Source: Rhodobacteraceae bacterium EhC02 (GTDB lineage Bacteria; Pseudomonadota; Alphaproteobacteria; Rhodobacterales; Rhodobacteraceae). Taken from it: a DNA stretch of 64,000 bases. The translations under genes and the position numbers were made by a program. Shown one piece after another: positions 1 through 9,290 of this stretch (positions within the stretch are counted from its first letter, which is position 1; each line of letters begins with the position of its first letter). The notes beneath the pieces are model-generated. The model made no database searches and was not told the DNA's origin. It saw nothing but the letters and a program-made list of their open reading frames with translations. The stretch lies in NCBI GenBank assembly GCA_001650895.1, contig LXYH01000045.1:186001-250000 (forward strand). The letters are read 5' to 3'.

Positions 1-444
1 GCGAAATACCTGCTGACGCATGAGCGCGAGATGATCGGCGGCGGCGCGCGCGGCTTGCTGGGCGGGCGATCCGTCAGCCAGATCCTGGCCTCGCAGGAGG
101 GTGACGTTCTGGCCGATCCGGTCCTGCGCGCGGAAACGATGCAGCTTGAGGTGGACGCGCTGGCCTTCGGCCTGACGATGGAGCGGTACAAGGATCAGGC
201 CGAAGCCGGGCGCGGTGTGGGCAATGCCAGCGCGATGCTGAAATATTACGGAACCGAACTGAACAAGCGCCGCTACGAGCTGCTGATGGCGACGGCCGGC
301 AGCGAAGGCGTGGAATGGGATGGCCCCCATGGCGGGCTTGCGCCCGAATGGCTGCGGACCAAGGCCAATTCCATCGAGGGCGGCACGACCGAGGTCATGC
401 TGGACATCATCGCCAAGCGCGTGCTGGAGATGCCGAACCAATGA
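1..444 (+). CDS. acyl-CoA dehydrogenase, C-terminal part (5' end outside window)
   Basis: The reading frame is open from base 1 and ends at 442-444, so only the last 147 residues are present. They form the helical C-terminal domain of an acyl-CoA dehydrogenase, the FAD enzyme that makes a trans-2-enoyl-CoA. The conserved IEGGTTEV block sits about 25 residues from the end, where this family carries its GGT(S/T)E motif. Its stop overlaps the ATG of a second acyl-CoA dehydrogenase (ATGA at 441-444), so the two are translationally coupled. Adjacent dehydrogenases of this kind form alpha2-beta2 heterotetramers in steroid catabolism; that arrangement here is inference. Confidence 0.9.
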   Translation, partial: AKYLLTHEREMIGGGARGLLGGRSVSQILASQEGDVLADPVLRAETMQLEVDALAFGLTMERYKDQAEAGRGVGNASAMLKYYGTELNKRRYELLMATAGSEGVEWDGPHGGLAPEWLRTKANSIEGGTTEVMLDIIAKRVLEMPNQ

Positions 445-1583
445 ACGACATGACACCTTCCCTGCTGGATACCGAAGACGAGGTCATGCTGCGCGATGCG
501 GCGCGCGGGTTCATCGCGGATTTCGCGCCGGTGTCTGCCCTGCGCGCCAACCGCGATGCGGGGCGCGCGCATGACCCCGCCTTGTGGGCCGAAATGGCAC
601 AGATGGGCTGGACCGGCGTGCTGGTGCCCGAGGATGCGGGCGGCGCCGACATGGGCCACCGCGCTGCGGGCATCCTGTCCGAAGAGATGGGCCGCACGCT
701 GGCGGCCTCGCCCTTTCTGTCGACTGCCGTGATCGCCGCTTCAGTGCTGCGTGACGCGGGGCCACGCGCACATGGTGCCTTGCAGGCGATTGCGGCGGGT
801 GAGGCGACTTATGCGCTGGCACTTGACGAGGGGCCGAAATTCGCCCCCGCTGCCACGGCACTGCAGGCGGAACGGCAGGGCAATGCGTTCCGGCTGTCCG
901 GGGCCAAGGCGTTTGTCGCGGATGGTTCCACCGCTGGTCGCATTCTGGTTCTGGCGCGCACATCCGGCATGGCTGGCGATGACGCGGGGCTGACGCTTTT
1001 CGATATCGACGCCGCCCGCGCCGGGCTGGATCGGCAAACGCTTTCCACCATCGACAGCCGCGATCATGCGCGTCTGGTCTTTGACGGGGTCGAGGCGACA
1101 GGCGACGACATCATCGGCGATCTGGACAACGGGCTTGCCGCGCTGCGCCCCGGCCTTCAGGCGGGACAGGCGGCACTGGCCGCAGAACTGACGGGCCTCG
1201 CGGGCGGTGCTGCCGCGATCACGCTGGGGTATCTGAAGGATCGCCGCCAGTTCGACCGCACCATCGGCAGCTTTCAGGCCCTGCAGCATCGTGCCGCGCA
1301 TCTGTGGTCCGAGATCGAGGTGACAGCCAGCGCCATCGCCAACGCGGGTCGCTTGCTGGACCATATGCCTGCGGATGCAGGGCTTGCCGTATCGCTCGCC
1401 AAGGCACGTGCGGCGCAGACGGCGAAACTGGCCGTATCCGAGGCGGTACAGATGCATGGCGGTATCGGCATGACCGATGCCCATGACATCGGCTTTTTCA
1501 TGAAGCGCGCCCGCGTGGGGGCCGAATGGCTGGGCGATTACGGCCATCACGCTGCGGTCATCGCCGCGCTGCGCGGATTCTGA
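441..1583 (+). CDS. acyl-CoA dehydrogenase, second subunit/paralogue
   Basis: This 380-residue protein has full family length. The N-terminal helical domain is followed by the beta domain and the C-terminal four-helix domain, with the conserved RRQFDRTIGSFQALQHRAA block and a QMHGGIGMT motif near residue 335. It is expected to oxidise an acyl-CoA with FAD, passing electrons to ETF. The start at 441 overlaps the preceding stop, and an upstream in-frame ATG at 315 would lie deep inside the neighbouring gene. It is probably the partner of the dehydrogenase before it. The substrate cannot be read from the sequence. Confidence 0.9.
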   Translation: MNDMTPSLLDTEDEVMLRDAARGFIADFAPVSALRANRDAGRAHDPALWAEMAQMGWTGVLVPEDAGGADMGHRAAGILSEEMGRTLAASPFLSTAVIAASVLRDAGPRAHGALQAIAAGEATYALALDEGPKFAPAATALQAERQGNAFRLSGAKAFVADGSTAGRILVLARTSGMAGDDAGLTLFDIDAARAGLDRQTLSTIDSRDHARLVFDGVEATGDDIIGDLDNGLAALRPGLQAGQAALAAELTGLAGGAAAITLGYLKDRRQFDRTIGSFQALQHRAAHLWSEIEVTASAIANAGRLLDHMPADAGLAVSLAKARAAQTAKLAVSEAVQMHGGIGMTDAHDIGFFMKRARVGAEWLGDYGHHAAVIAALRGF

Positions 1584-1598
1584 AGGGAAGGACCTGAC

Positions 1599-2429
1599 AT
1601 GACATCGACACTGACACCTGGGCATCTGTTCGACCTGACCGGCAAGGTGGCGCTGGTCACCGGAGGCGCGACAGGCATCGGACGCATGGCCGCAGAAGGA
1701 CTGGCCGCCGCCGGCGCGCGCGTTCTGATCGCCAGCCGCAAGGCGGACGCCTGCGAGGCCGTTGCAGCCGAGATCAACGCCCTGGGTGTCGCGGGTTCCG
1801 CCGAAGGCTTCGGTGGCGATGTCGCGACCGAGGAAGGGATCGCCGCGATGGTGGCCGAGGTCGGGCGCCGCACCGACAGGCTGCATATCCTGATGAATAA
1901 CGCGGGCCGCACCTGGGGCGCACCGCTGGGCGAACATCCCTATGACGCCTGGGACAAGCTCTTGCGCCTCAATGTCACGGGCATGTTTCACCTGACGCAA
2001 AGCCTGCTGCCGCTCCTCCTGGCCGCCAGAACCGAAGGGGACCCCGCCCGCGTGATCAATGTGGGTTCGGTCATGGGCGACATTCCCAAGGGCACGATGA
2101 CCTATTCCTATGCCGTGTCGAAAGGTGCCGTGCATCACATGACGCGTGTCCTGTCCAATGACCTCGCGTCGCAGGGCATCACCGTCAACGCCATCGCTCC
2201 GGGGCCCTTCGTGTCCAAGATGACCGCATTCGCCCTTGCGGACGAGGAAGGCCGCAGGAAATCGGCGCAGGGTGTGCCATTGGGGCGTGTCGGCACGCCC
2301 GAGGATATCGCGGGCGCGCTGCAATACCTGTGCGGACGCGGCGGGGCCTATCTGTCCGGTGCGATCCTGCCGCTGTCGGGCGGCATGCAGTCGAACGCCC
2401 CCGGCAGCCTGTTCAACGAGGACCTGTAA
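1599..2429 (+). CDS. short-chain dehydrogenase/reductase (SDR)
   Basis: This is a 276-residue classical SDR. The cofactor loop TGGATGIG lies at about residues 21-28, NNAG at 100-103, and the catalytic residues appear as Ser157, Tyr171 and Lys175 (YAVSK). It is expected to oxidise or reduce a hydroxy/keto group with NAD(P)(H). A GAAGGGAAGGA stretch precedes the ATG. It sits in an acyl-CoA degradation operon, so a 3-hydroxyacyl-CoA or ring/side-chain alcohol is the likely substrate. The exact role is inferred from context. Confidence 0.9.
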   Translation: MTSTLTPGHLFDLTGKVALVTGGATGIGRMAAEGLAAAGARVLIASRKADACEAVAAEINALGVAGSAEGFGGDVATEEGIAAMVAEVGRRTDRLHILMNNAGRTWGAPLGEHPYDAWDKLLRLNVTGMFHLTQSLLPLLLAARTEGDPARVINVGSVMGDIPKGTMTYSYAVSKGAVHHMTRVLSNDLASQGITVNAIAPGPFVSKMTAFALADEEGRRKSAQGVPLGRVGTPEDIAGALQYLCGRGGAYLSGAILPLSGGMQSNAPGSLFNEDL

Positions 2430-2433
2430 GATC

Positions 2434-2916
2434 ATGACCCTGCCCGTCACGAAAGCCGTCAGCCGTGCAACCTTCGAGTCGATGATCGGCAGCGAAATCG
2501 GCATCTCGGAATGGATCACCATCACGCAGGCCCAGATCGATGCCTTCGCCGATTGCACCTTTGATCACCAGCATATCCATGTCGACCCCGCCGCCGCCGC
2601 ACAGACACCTTTCGGCGGCACCATCGCGCATGGGTTCCTGACCCTGTCTCTGCTGTCGTCGATGGCCTACCAGATGCCATCCATCGAAGGGGCCGTGATG
2701 GGCGTCAACTACGGGTTCAACAAGATACGTTTTGTCTCGCCGGTCAGATCGGGGGCACGGATCCGGGGGCGTTTCACGCTGGCCGAACTCACGGATGTCC
2801 GCCCCGGAGAGGTGCAGTTCATCATGCATGTCACGGTCGAGATCGAAGGACAGGACAAGCCCGCGCTGGTCGCCGAATGGCTGTCACGGCGCTATTTCGA
2901 AGGAACGACAGCATGA
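2434..2916 (+). CDS. MaoC-like (R)-specific enoyl-CoA hydratase
   Basis: The 160-residue protein is a single hotdog domain of the MaoC/R-hydratase family. The hydratase signature is clear: DHQHIHVDPAAA followed by TPFGGTIAHGFLTLSLL, which contains the conserved Asp/His pair of the 2-enoyl-CoA hydratase site. It should hydrate trans-2-enoyl-CoA to (R)-3-hydroxyacyl-CoA. The start at 2434 lies 4 bases after the SDR stop, and its own stop overlaps the next ATG (ATGA, 2913-2916). An R-hydratase next to an MFE-2-like dehydrogenase gives a consistent R-specific beta-oxidation pair. Confidence 0.92.
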   Translation: MTLPVTKAVSRATFESMIGSEIGISEWITITQAQIDAFADCTFDHQHIHVDPAAAAQTPFGGTIAHGFLTLSLLSSMAYQMPSIEGAVMGVNYGFNKIRFVSPVRSGARIRGRFTLAELTDVRPGEVQFIMHVTVEIEGQDKPALVAEWLSRRYFEGTTA

Positions 2917-3845
2917 GCAGCATTCGCTTTGACGGCCGCGTGGCCATCGTGACCGGCGCAGGCGTGGGCCTGGGGCGGTGTCACGCCCTGGGCCTTGCCG
3001 CGCGCGGTGCGCGGGTCGTGGTCAACGACCTGGGGGCATCCACCGACGGGATCGGGCAATCATCCGATGCCGCCCGCGCCGTGGTCGAGGAAATCCGCGC
3101 CATGGGTGGCCGCGCCATCGCCAACGGCGCCGATGTGACGGATGCGGCCCAGGTGCAGGCCATGGTGGACGAGGCGATCGCCGAGTTTGGCCATGTGGAC
3201 ATTCTGGTGAACAATGCGGGCATCCTGCGTGACAAGACCTTTGCCAAGGTCACCATGGAGGATTTCCGCAAGGTGCTGGATGTGCATCTGATGGGGTCGG
3301 TTCACACCACTCATGCGCTGTGGCGGCACATGGTCGAACGCGGCTACGGGCGGATCGTCTACACCACATCGGGGTCGGGGATGTATGGCAATTTCGGCCA
3401 GTCCAACTACGGCGCGGCCAAATCCTCGCTTCTTGGGCTGATGAACGTGCTGGCGCAGGAAGGTGCGAAATACGGCATCCGCGTCAACATGCTGGCCCCG
3501 ACTGCCGCCACGCGGATGACCGAAAGCCTGCTGCCCCCCGAAACGCTGGAGTTGTTGCAGCCCGAAACGATTACCCCCGGTCTTCTGGCGCTGGTGTCCG
3601 AGGATGCGCCGACCAAGATGATCATGGGCGCGGGTGCGGGATGTTTCACCGAGACGAAAATCATGGAAACCGCAGGCGTGGCCCTTCAGGGCGAGGGGCT
3701 GACGCCCGAAGGCGTCATGGCCGCCTTGGCCCAGATCCGCGATCCGCAAGGGCAGTCCGAAATGAAGGACGCCTTTGCACAGACCCGTAAATACGCCCGC
3801 ATGGCAGCCGAGGCCCGTGGCCTGCCGCTGCCGTGGAACGAATGA
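2913..3845 (+). CDS. SDR dehydrogenase, MFE-2/17beta-HSD4-like
   Basis: This 310-residue SDR resembles the dehydrogenase part of peroxisomal multifunctional enzyme type 2. TGAGVGLG occupies residues 14-21, followed by a VVVNDLG segment typical of that group, NNAG at 100-103 and the Tyr166/Lys170 catalytic pair (YGAAK). A C-terminal extension of about 60 residues beyond the Rossmann core is also seen in MFE-2-type enzymes. It likely oxidises (R)-3-hydroxyacyl-CoA made by the MaoC hydratase directly upstream, with which it overlaps by four bases. The coupling of the two genes supports the pairing. Confidence 0.9.
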   Translation: MSSIRFDGRVAIVTGAGVGLGRCHALGLAARGARVVVNDLGASTDGIGQSSDAARAVVEEIRAMGGRAIANGADVTDAAQVQAMVDEAIAEFGHVDILVNNAGILRDKTFAKVTMEDFRKVLDVHLMGSVHTTHALWRHMVERGYGRIVYTTSGSGMYGNFGQSNYGAAKSSLLGLMNVLAQEGAKYGIRVNMLAPTAATRMTESLLPPETLELLQPETITPGLLALVSEDAPTKMIMGAGAGCFTETKIMETAGVALQGEGLTPEGVMAALAQIRDPQGQSEMKDAFAQTRKYARMAAEARGLPLPWNE

Positions 3846-3863
3846 CCCTGAAAGGACAGAACC

Positions 3864-5066
3864 ATGCGTGACGCCGTAATCGTATCCACCGCCCGCACCC
3901 CGATCGGCAAGGCCTATCGCGGTGCCTTCAACAACACCCAGGCGCAGGAGCTGATCGGCCATGCCGTGCGCCATGCCGTGTCGCGCGCCGGTCTGGAAGG
4001 GCACGAGATTTCCGATTGCGTGATCGGCGCCGCGATCCAGCAGGGGTCGACCGGCGGCAACATCGGCCGGCAGGCCGTGATCCGCGCGGGCCTGCCCGTG
4101 ACCATCGCCGGCATGTCGCTGGACCGGCAATGCGCCAGCGGCATGATGGCCATCGCGACCGCCGCCAAGCAGGTGATCCATGACGGCATGGATATCGTGA
4201 TCGGCGGCGGCGTGGAATCGATCAGCCTTGTGCAGAACCAGAACATGCGTACCGACCGGGCGGGCGACCCCTGGATCAAGGACCACAAGCCTGCGCTCTA
4301 CATGTCGATGCTGGAGACCGCCGAAAACGTCGCCTCGCGCTATGGTGTCAGCCGCGAGGATCAGGACGCCTATGCCCTGAAATCGCAGCAGCGCACCGCC
4401 GCGGCACAGGACGCAGGCAAGTTCGACGACGAGATCGTGCCCCTCACCTCGATGATGGGCGTGATGGACAAGGACACCAAGGAAATCTCGTTCAAGGAAG
4501 TGACCCTGACCAGGGACGAAGGCAACCGCCCCTCGACCACGCTGGAAAACCTGCAGGCGCTGGCGCCGGTGTTCAAGGATGGGCAGGTCGTCAAGGAAGG
4601 CAAGTTCATCACCGCGGGCAATGCCTCGCAATTGTCGGACGGGGCATCCGCCTCGGTGGTGATGGAAGCGAAAGAGGCCGAGCGCCGCGGGCTGCAACCG
4701 CTGGGCCGCTATGTCGGCGTGATGGCCGCTGGATGCGAGCCGGACGAGATGGGGATCGGCCCGATCTATGCGGTGCCCAAGCTGCTGGCCGCCCATGGCC
4801 TGACCATGGACGACATCGGCCTGTGGGAACTGAACGAGGCCTTCGCCAGCCAGGTTCTGCAATCGCAGCGCGTTCTGGGCATCCCGGACGAATTGCTGAA
4901 CGTGAACGGCGGCGCGATTTCCATCGGCCACCCCTACGGCATGTCGGGTGCGCGCATGGTCGGCCACGCCCTGATCGAGGGCAAGCGGCGCGGCGCGAAA
5001 TATGTCGTCTGCACCATGTGCGTCGGTGGCGGCATGGGGGCTGCAGGCCTGTTCGAGGTACTTTGA
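3864..5066 (+). CDS. acetyl-CoA acyltransferase (thiolase)
   Basis: This is a 400-residue thiolase of normal length. The nucleophilic cysteine is Cys90 ([10 protein letters not shown]), His356 lies in the [10 protein letters not shown] motif, and the second active-site cysteine is Cys386 ([10 protein letters not shown]). It should cleave 3-ketoacyl-CoA with CoA to release acetyl- or propionyl-CoA, completing the cycle started by the upstream enzymes. AAAGGA lies a few bases before the ATG. The stop shares its last base with the following ATG at 5066. Confidence 0.95.
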   Translation: MRDAVIVSTARTPIGKAYRGAFNNTQAQELIGHAVRHAVSRAGLEGHEISDCVIGAAIQQGSTGGNIGRQAVIRAGLPVTIAGMSLDRQCASGMMAIATAAKQVIHDGMDIVIGGGVESISLVQNQNMRTDRAGDPWIKDHKPALYMSMLETAENVASRYGVSREDQDAYALKSQQRTAAAQDAGKFDDEIVPLTSMMGVMDKDTKEISFKEVTLTRDEGNRPSTTLENLQALAPVFKDGQVVKEGKFITAGNASQLSDGASASVVMEAKEAERRGLQPLGRYVGVMAAGCEPDEMGIGPIYAVPKLLAAHGLTMDDIGLWELNEAFASQVLQSQRVLGIPDELLNVNGGAISIGHPYGMSGARMVGHALIEGKRRGAKYVVCTMCVGGGMGAAGLFEVL

Positions 5067-6049
5067 TGCGTCAGTTGCCCAAACAGTTGCAGGGGCTTCG
5101 GATCCCTGTTGTCGCCTCACCGCTGTTCATCATCTCGAACCCGGATCTGGTGATCGCCCAGTGCAAGGCCGGCGTGGTCGGCAGCTTTCCCGCGCTCAAC
5201 GCGCGGGAAGCGGCGGGCGAACCGATCATGCTTGAGACCTGGCTGAAACGCATCACCGAAGAGCTGGACCGCCACAACCAGTCCAACCCCGATTTCCCGG
5301 CCGCGCCCTTTGCGGTGAACCAGATCGTGCACCGGTCCAACGCGCGGCTGGAACGGGATATCGAGATCTGCCACAAATGGAAGGTGCCGATCTGGATCAC
5401 CAGCCTTGGCGCGCGGGTCGAGGTGAACGAGGCCGCGCATGACTGCGGTGGCATTGCCCTGCATGACATCATCAACAACCGCTTTGCGAAGAAGGCCATC
5501 GAAAAAGGGGCGGACGGTCTGATCGCGGTTGCTGCCGGTGCGGGCGGCCATGCGGGCGCGCAATCACCATTGGCGCTGATCTCGGAAATCCGCGAATGGT
5601 TCGACGGTCCCGTGCTGTTGTCCGGTGCCATATCGACCGGCAGGTCGATCCTGGCCGCGCAGGCGATGGGTGCCGATCTGGCCTATATCGGATCGCCGTT
5701 CATCGCGACCGAAGAGGCGAATGCCGATCAGGCCTACAAGCAGATGATCGTCGACAGCGGTGCCGAGGACATCGTCTATTCCTCGCTGTTCACGGGCGTT
5801 CATGGCAACTACCTCAAGCCATCCATCGTGCGGGCGGGCATGGATCCGGACAACCTTGAGACTGCTGACGCATCCAGCATGAATTTCGGCGAAGGGCGGT
5901 CAAAGCCCAAATCATGGAAGGAAATCTGGGGCGCGGGCCAGGGTATCGGCGCGGTCAAGACTGTTGGCCCCGCGCGCGCGCTGGTGGATCGCCTGGCAAC
6001 CGAATATGCTGCGGCAAAGGCTGAAATGCGCGAGATCGTGAATGGCTGA
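5066..6049 (+). CDS. nitronate monooxygenase / 2-nitropropane dioxygenase-like flavoprotein
   Basis: The 327-residue protein is an FMN TIM-barrel of the NPD family. It shows the N-terminal IPVVASPLFIIS segment, a glycine-rich phosphate-binding stretch (AAGAGGHAG) and GAISTGRSI plus GADLAYIGSPF. Family members oxidise alkyl nitronates, or act as flavin-dependent reductases in fatty-acid and steroid operons. No nitroalkane pathway is visible here, so a role in the acyl-CoA pathway is more likely than detoxification. The ATG at 5066 overlaps the thiolase stop by one base; the in-frame ATG at 4733 lies inside the thiolase gene and was rejected. Confidence 0.85.
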   Translation: MRQLPKQLQGLRIPVVASPLFIISNPDLVIAQCKAGVVGSFPALNAREAAGEPIMLETWLKRITEELDRHNQSNPDFPAAPFAVNQIVHRSNARLERDIEICHKWKVPIWITSLGARVEVNEAAHDCGGIALHDIINNRFAKKAIEKGADGLIAVAAGAGGHAGAQSPLALISEIREWFDGPVLLSGAISTGRSILAAQAMGADLAYIGSPFIATEEANADQAYKQMIVDSGAEDIVYSSLFTGVHGNYLKPSIVRAGMDPDNLETADASSMNFGEGRSKPKSWKEIWGAGQGIGAVKTVGPARALVDRLATEYAAAKAEMREIVNG

Positions 6050-6707
6050 ACTCTGGCTGATCCGACACGCGCAAGCCAGTTTCGGCGCGGCAGATTATGA
6101 CAAGCTGTCCGAGCTGGGGCACGAACAGTCCCGCGAACTGGGCCGGGCGCTTGTGGCTTTGGGCGCAAGGCCGGATGCCGTGTTCATCGGGGCGCAGCGA
6201 CGGCACCGCGAGACATGGGAAGGGATCAACGAAGCCCTTGGCTTTCCGACCGATCCCGGTGTGCTGCCCGGCTTCAACGAGTTTGACTTCGGCGGGTTGC
6301 TGAACGCGCGCTATCGCGGAAAAGAACGCCCTGCGGACCTGCACACGGACCGTCGGCTGCATTTCAAGACCCTGCGCGAAACGGTTCTGGAATGGCAGAA
6401 GGGCGATATCATCGACCCGCCGGAACCTTATGCCGCCTTTGCCGCCCGCGTGCGCGATGCGCGCGCACAGGCCATCGCGCAGGATCATGAACAGGTGATC
6501 GTTGTCACCTCGGGCGGGGCGATCGGGCAATCCGTGGCCGAGGTGATGGACGCCCCCGCCGATGCGATGATCCGGTTGCAGTTGCAGATCAAGAACTGCT
6601 CGCTCTGCCGGATCGTGGTGACGCCGCGCGGCGAACATCTGGGCACGTTCAACGAGACCCCGCATATCACCGCCGCCAATGCCGCGCGGCTGCTGACCTA
6701 TAGCTGA
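6042..6707 (+). CDS. histidine phosphatase family protein
   Basis: The 221-residue protein opens with LWLIRHAQAS, the RHx phosphoacceptor motif of the histidine phosphatase (phosphoglycerate-mutase-like) superfamily, and has a second catalytic-histidine region as VVTSGGAIG near residue 150. It overlaps the preceding gene by eight bases, so it belongs to the same operon. Its substrate is unknown. Genes of this type recur beside ACAD11-like phosphotransferases, and the pair could act in turn on a phosphorylated acyl intermediate, but that is inference from adjacency. Confidence 0.85.
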   Translation: MAELWLIRHAQASFGAADYDKLSELGHEQSRELGRALVALGARPDAVFIGAQRRHRETWEGINEALGFPTDPGVLPGFNEFDFGGLLNARYRGKERPADLHTDRRLHFKTLRETVLEWQKGDIIDPPEPYAAFAARVRDARAQAIAQDHEQVIVVTSGGAIGQSVAEVMDAPADAMIRLQLQIKNCSLCRIVVTPRGEHLGTFNETPHITAANAARLLTYS

Positions 6708-6721
6708 GAAAGGACAGGGCG

Positions 6722-7756
6722 ATGACCACCCATGCCGCAGCCCAGCTTGATACCGATGCCGTCGCCGCTTGGTTGTCGCAACATCTCGAGGGCTTCGAAG
6801 GCCCGGTGACGGCCGAGAAATTCGCAGGTGGGCAAAGCAACCCCACGTTCCGCCTGATCACGCCAAAAGGCCGATACGTGCTGCGCCGCAAGCCGCCGGG
6901 CATCCTGTTGAAATCCGCCCATGCGGTGGAACGCGAATTCCGGGTGCAAAAGGCACTGGCCGGCAGCGATGTGCCCGTGGCGCGGATGCATGTGCTTTGC
7001 GAGGACGTGAGCGTCATCGGTTCGGCCTTTTACGTGATGGACGAGGTGAACGGCCGCCATTTCGACGACCCCCGCCTGCCCGAACTGGCGCGCGCAGACC
7101 GTCGTGCCGTTCAGGACGAGATGAACCGCGTGCTGGCCGCGATCCATTCCGTCGACCTGAACGCGACCGGGCTGAACGACTACGGGCCCGAGGGCAATTA
7201 CTACCGCCGCCAGATCGATCGCTGGACCAAGCAGTATCGCGCCTCGGAGATGGATCATATCGCCCCCATGGAAGAGCTGATCGCCTGGCTGGACAGCAAT
7301 ATTCCGCCCGATGACGGGCAACGCACGCTGGTGCATGGCGACTACCGCATCGACAACATGCTTTTCGCCAAGGACAGCCCGACCTGCCTGGCGGTTCTGG
7401 ATTGGGAACTGTCCACGACCGGGCATCCCTATGCCGATCTGGCCGCTGTCCTGATGCAATGGGGCATGCCGCCCGGCAACGAGGGACGCGGGCTGGCCGG
7501 GGTGGACCGCGCGGCACAGGGCCTGATGACCGACGCAGAGTTCATCGCCGCCTATTGCGACCGGCGCGGGCTGCCGGGGATCGACGGTTTCGGCTTCTAC
7601 CTGGCCTTCGCGTTTTTCCGCATGGGCTGCATCCTGCAAGGCGTGCTGAAACGCGCGGTGGATGGCAATGCATCGAACCCCGAACGGGCACGCAAGCTGG
7701 GCAGCTTCGTGCCGCTTTTTGCGCAAAGCGGGCTGGACGCCGCACGGAAAGGATGA
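6722..7756 (+). CDS. phosphotransferase family protein (ACAD10/11 kinase-domain-like)
   Basis: This 344-residue protein has an aminoglycoside-phosphotransferase/choline-kinase fold. The nucleotide-binding part carries the GGQSNPTF block near residues 36-43, the catalytic loop is HGDYRIDN at 205-212, and the metal site is DWE at 227-229. The closest architecture is the kinase half of ACAD10/ACAD11, which phosphorylates 4-hydroxyacyl-CoAs so that a dehydrogenase partner can remove phosphate. Acyl-CoA dehydrogenases in the same operon fit that idea, though the substrate is inferred. GAAAGGACAGGGCG precedes the ATG. Confidence 0.88.
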   Translation: MTTHAAAQLDTDAVAAWLSQHLEGFEGPVTAEKFAGGQSNPTFRLITPKGRYVLRRKPPGILLKSAHAVEREFRVQKALAGSDVPVARMHVLCEDVSVIGSAFYVMDEVNGRHFDDPRLPELARADRRAVQDEMNRVLAAIHSVDLNATGLNDYGPEGNYYRRQIDRWTKQYRASEMDHIAPMEELIAWLDSNIPPDDGQRTLVHGDYRIDNMLFAKDSPTCLAVLDWELSTTGHPYADLAAVLMQWGMPPGNEGRGLAGVDRAAQGLMTDAEFIAAYCDRRGLPGIDGFGFYLAFAFFRMGCILQGVLKRAVDGNASNPERARKLGSFVPLFAQSGLDAARKG

Positions 7757-7758
7757 CC

Positions 7759-8166
7759 ATGCAGGAACTTGATCCCGCCCTGATCGAAGACCCCTATCCG
7801 CTGCAGGCGCATCTGGGTTTCGTGATGACAGGCTGGTCCGCGGGCTACAGCCGCTTCGAACTGCCGCTGGAACCTTTCCTGATGAACCGTTTCGGCATCC
7901 CGCATGGCGGCGTGCACGCGATGATGCTTGATACCGTGATGGGGTTTTGCGGCTGCCATACGGGTGATCCCGACAACCGGCAAATGGCGATGACACTGTC
8001 AATGACGGTGAACTTCGTCGCGCAGGCCCAAGGCAAGGTGATGATCGGCGAAGGCCACGTCACCGGCGGCGGGCGCAAGACCTTTTTCGCCGAAGGCACG
8101 GTCAAGGACGAGTTGGGAACGCTGATCGCCACGGGCACGGGCGTTTTTCGCTATCGCGGACGCTAG
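7759..8166 (+). CDS. PaaI-type hotdog thioesterase
   Basis: The 135-residue protein is a single hotdog domain of the PaaI/YbgC-like thioesterase type, with the diagnostic NRFGIPHGGVHAMMLDTVMG block that supplies the catalytic Asn/Gly/Asp region. It likely hydrolyses a stalled acyl- or aryl-CoA and so recycles CoA for the operon. The start is set at 7759 because AAGGA lies 5 bases upstream; an ATG two codons earlier (7753) overlaps the previous stop and would leave no room for the ribosome site. Confidence 0.85.
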   Translation: MQELDPALIEDPYPLQAHLGFVMTGWSAGYSRFELPLEPFLMNRFGIPHGGVHAMMLDTVMGFCGCHTGDPDNRQMAMTLSMTVNFVAQAQGKVMIGEGHVTGGGRKTFFAEGTVKDELGTLIATGTGVFRYRGR

Positions 8167-8236
8167 GCCAATCCGTCGACATCACGCATAGGCGCGATCC
8201 GCGAAGGGCGCGCATGACACATGAAGGAGATCACCA

Positions 8237-9280
8237 ATGACCGAGATGATGAAACGCATCGCCCTGGCCCGCAGGCCCAGCGGCTCGCCCGTGCCCGAGG
8301 ATTTCCGCCACGAGGAGGCGCCGATGCCGGTCCCCGGCGAAGGCGAGGTCCTGGTCAAGGTTCTCTACATGTCGCTGGACCCCTACATGCGGGGGCGTAT
8401 GGATGATGCGAAATCCTATGCCAAACCCGTGCCGGTCGGCGGCACCATGGAAGGCGGTGCGGTCGGCGAGGTGATCGCGTCCAACAGCCCGCATTTCAAG
8501 CCGGGCGACATCGCCTTCGGCATGTTCGGCTGGGCCAGCCACGGGTGCCTGCCGGGGCGCGAACTGCGCAAGCTAGACCCGGCCCATGGGCCGGTCACGG
8601 CGGCACTGGGCGTTCTGGGCATGCCCGGCTTCACCGGCTGGTTCGGCCTGACCGAATATGGCAAACCGAAGGAAGGCGAAACGCTGGTCGTCGCCGCCGC
8701 CACCGGGCCTGTCGGCTCGATGGTGGGTCAGATCGCCAAGGCGCGCGGGCTGCGGGTCGTGGGCATCGCAGGCGGGGCCGACAAGTGCAAGCTGGCGGTC
8801 GAAAAATTCGGCTTTGACGTCTGCCTGGATCACCGCGCCCATGCGGACGGGCGCGAAATGCGCGCCGCCCTGGCCGAGGTCTGCCCCAAGGGTATCGACA
8901 TCTATTTCGAGAATGTCGGTGGCAAGGTGCTGGAAGGGGTGATCCCGCTGATGAACGTGGGCGGCCGCATCCCCGTCTGCGGCATGATCAGCTGGTATGA
9001 CCTGGGCGGGCTTGGCGGCGCCTCGGACAGCCCCGGCAAGGACAACCTGCCCAAGCTGTGGCGCACGATCCTGGTGAACCGGATGCATGTGCACGGCTTC
9101 ATCATCTCGGACCATTTCGACCATTTCCCGGCCTTCCTGTCCGAGGTTGGCCCGATGGTCGCAAGCGGCAAGATCGCAGTTCAGGAAGATATCGCCGAAG
9201 GGCTGGAGAACGCGCCGGCGGCCTTCATGCGGATGCTCAAGGGTGGCAATTTCGGAAAGCAGATCGTCAAGGTCGCCTGA
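8237..9280 (+). CDS. NADP-dependent MDR oxidoreductase, CurA / leukotriene B4 dehydrogenase-like
   Basis: This 347-residue zinc-free medium-chain reductase carries SLDPYMRGRM near residues 47-56, typical of the LTB4 12-hydroxydehydrogenase/curcumin reductase group. A Rossmann glycine motif VVAAATGPVGSMVGQIAK follows, and FENVGG is conserved in the same family. It should reduce an alpha,beta-unsaturated carbonyl with NADPH. AAGGAGATCACC gives a strong ribosome site. It is separated by 70 bases from the thioesterase and is probably the last gene of the operon, since a hairpin follows at 9291-9313. Confidence 0.9.
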   Translation: MTEMMKRIALARRPSGSPVPEDFRHEEAPMPVPGEGEVLVKVLYMSLDPYMRGRMDDAKSYAKPVPVGGTMEGGAVGEVIASNSPHFKPGDIAFGMFGWASHGCLPGRELRKLDPAHGPVTAALGVLGMPGFTGWFGLTEYGKPKEGETLVVAAATGPVGSMVGQIAKARGLRVVGIAGGADKCKLAVEKFGFDVCLDHRAHADGREMRAALAEVCPKGIDIYFENVGGKVLEGVIPLMNVGGRIPVCGMISWYDLGGLGGASDSPGKDNLPKLWRTILVNRMHVHGFIISDHFDHFPAFLSEVGPMVASGKIAVQEDIAEGLENAPAAFMRMLKGGNFGKQIVKVA

Positions 9281-9290
9281 TCCGGCATCG

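Noticed and set aside
3060-5120. 686-codon open frame opposite the SDR and thiolase genes
   Set aside because: It is an antisense shadow of two clear enzymes.
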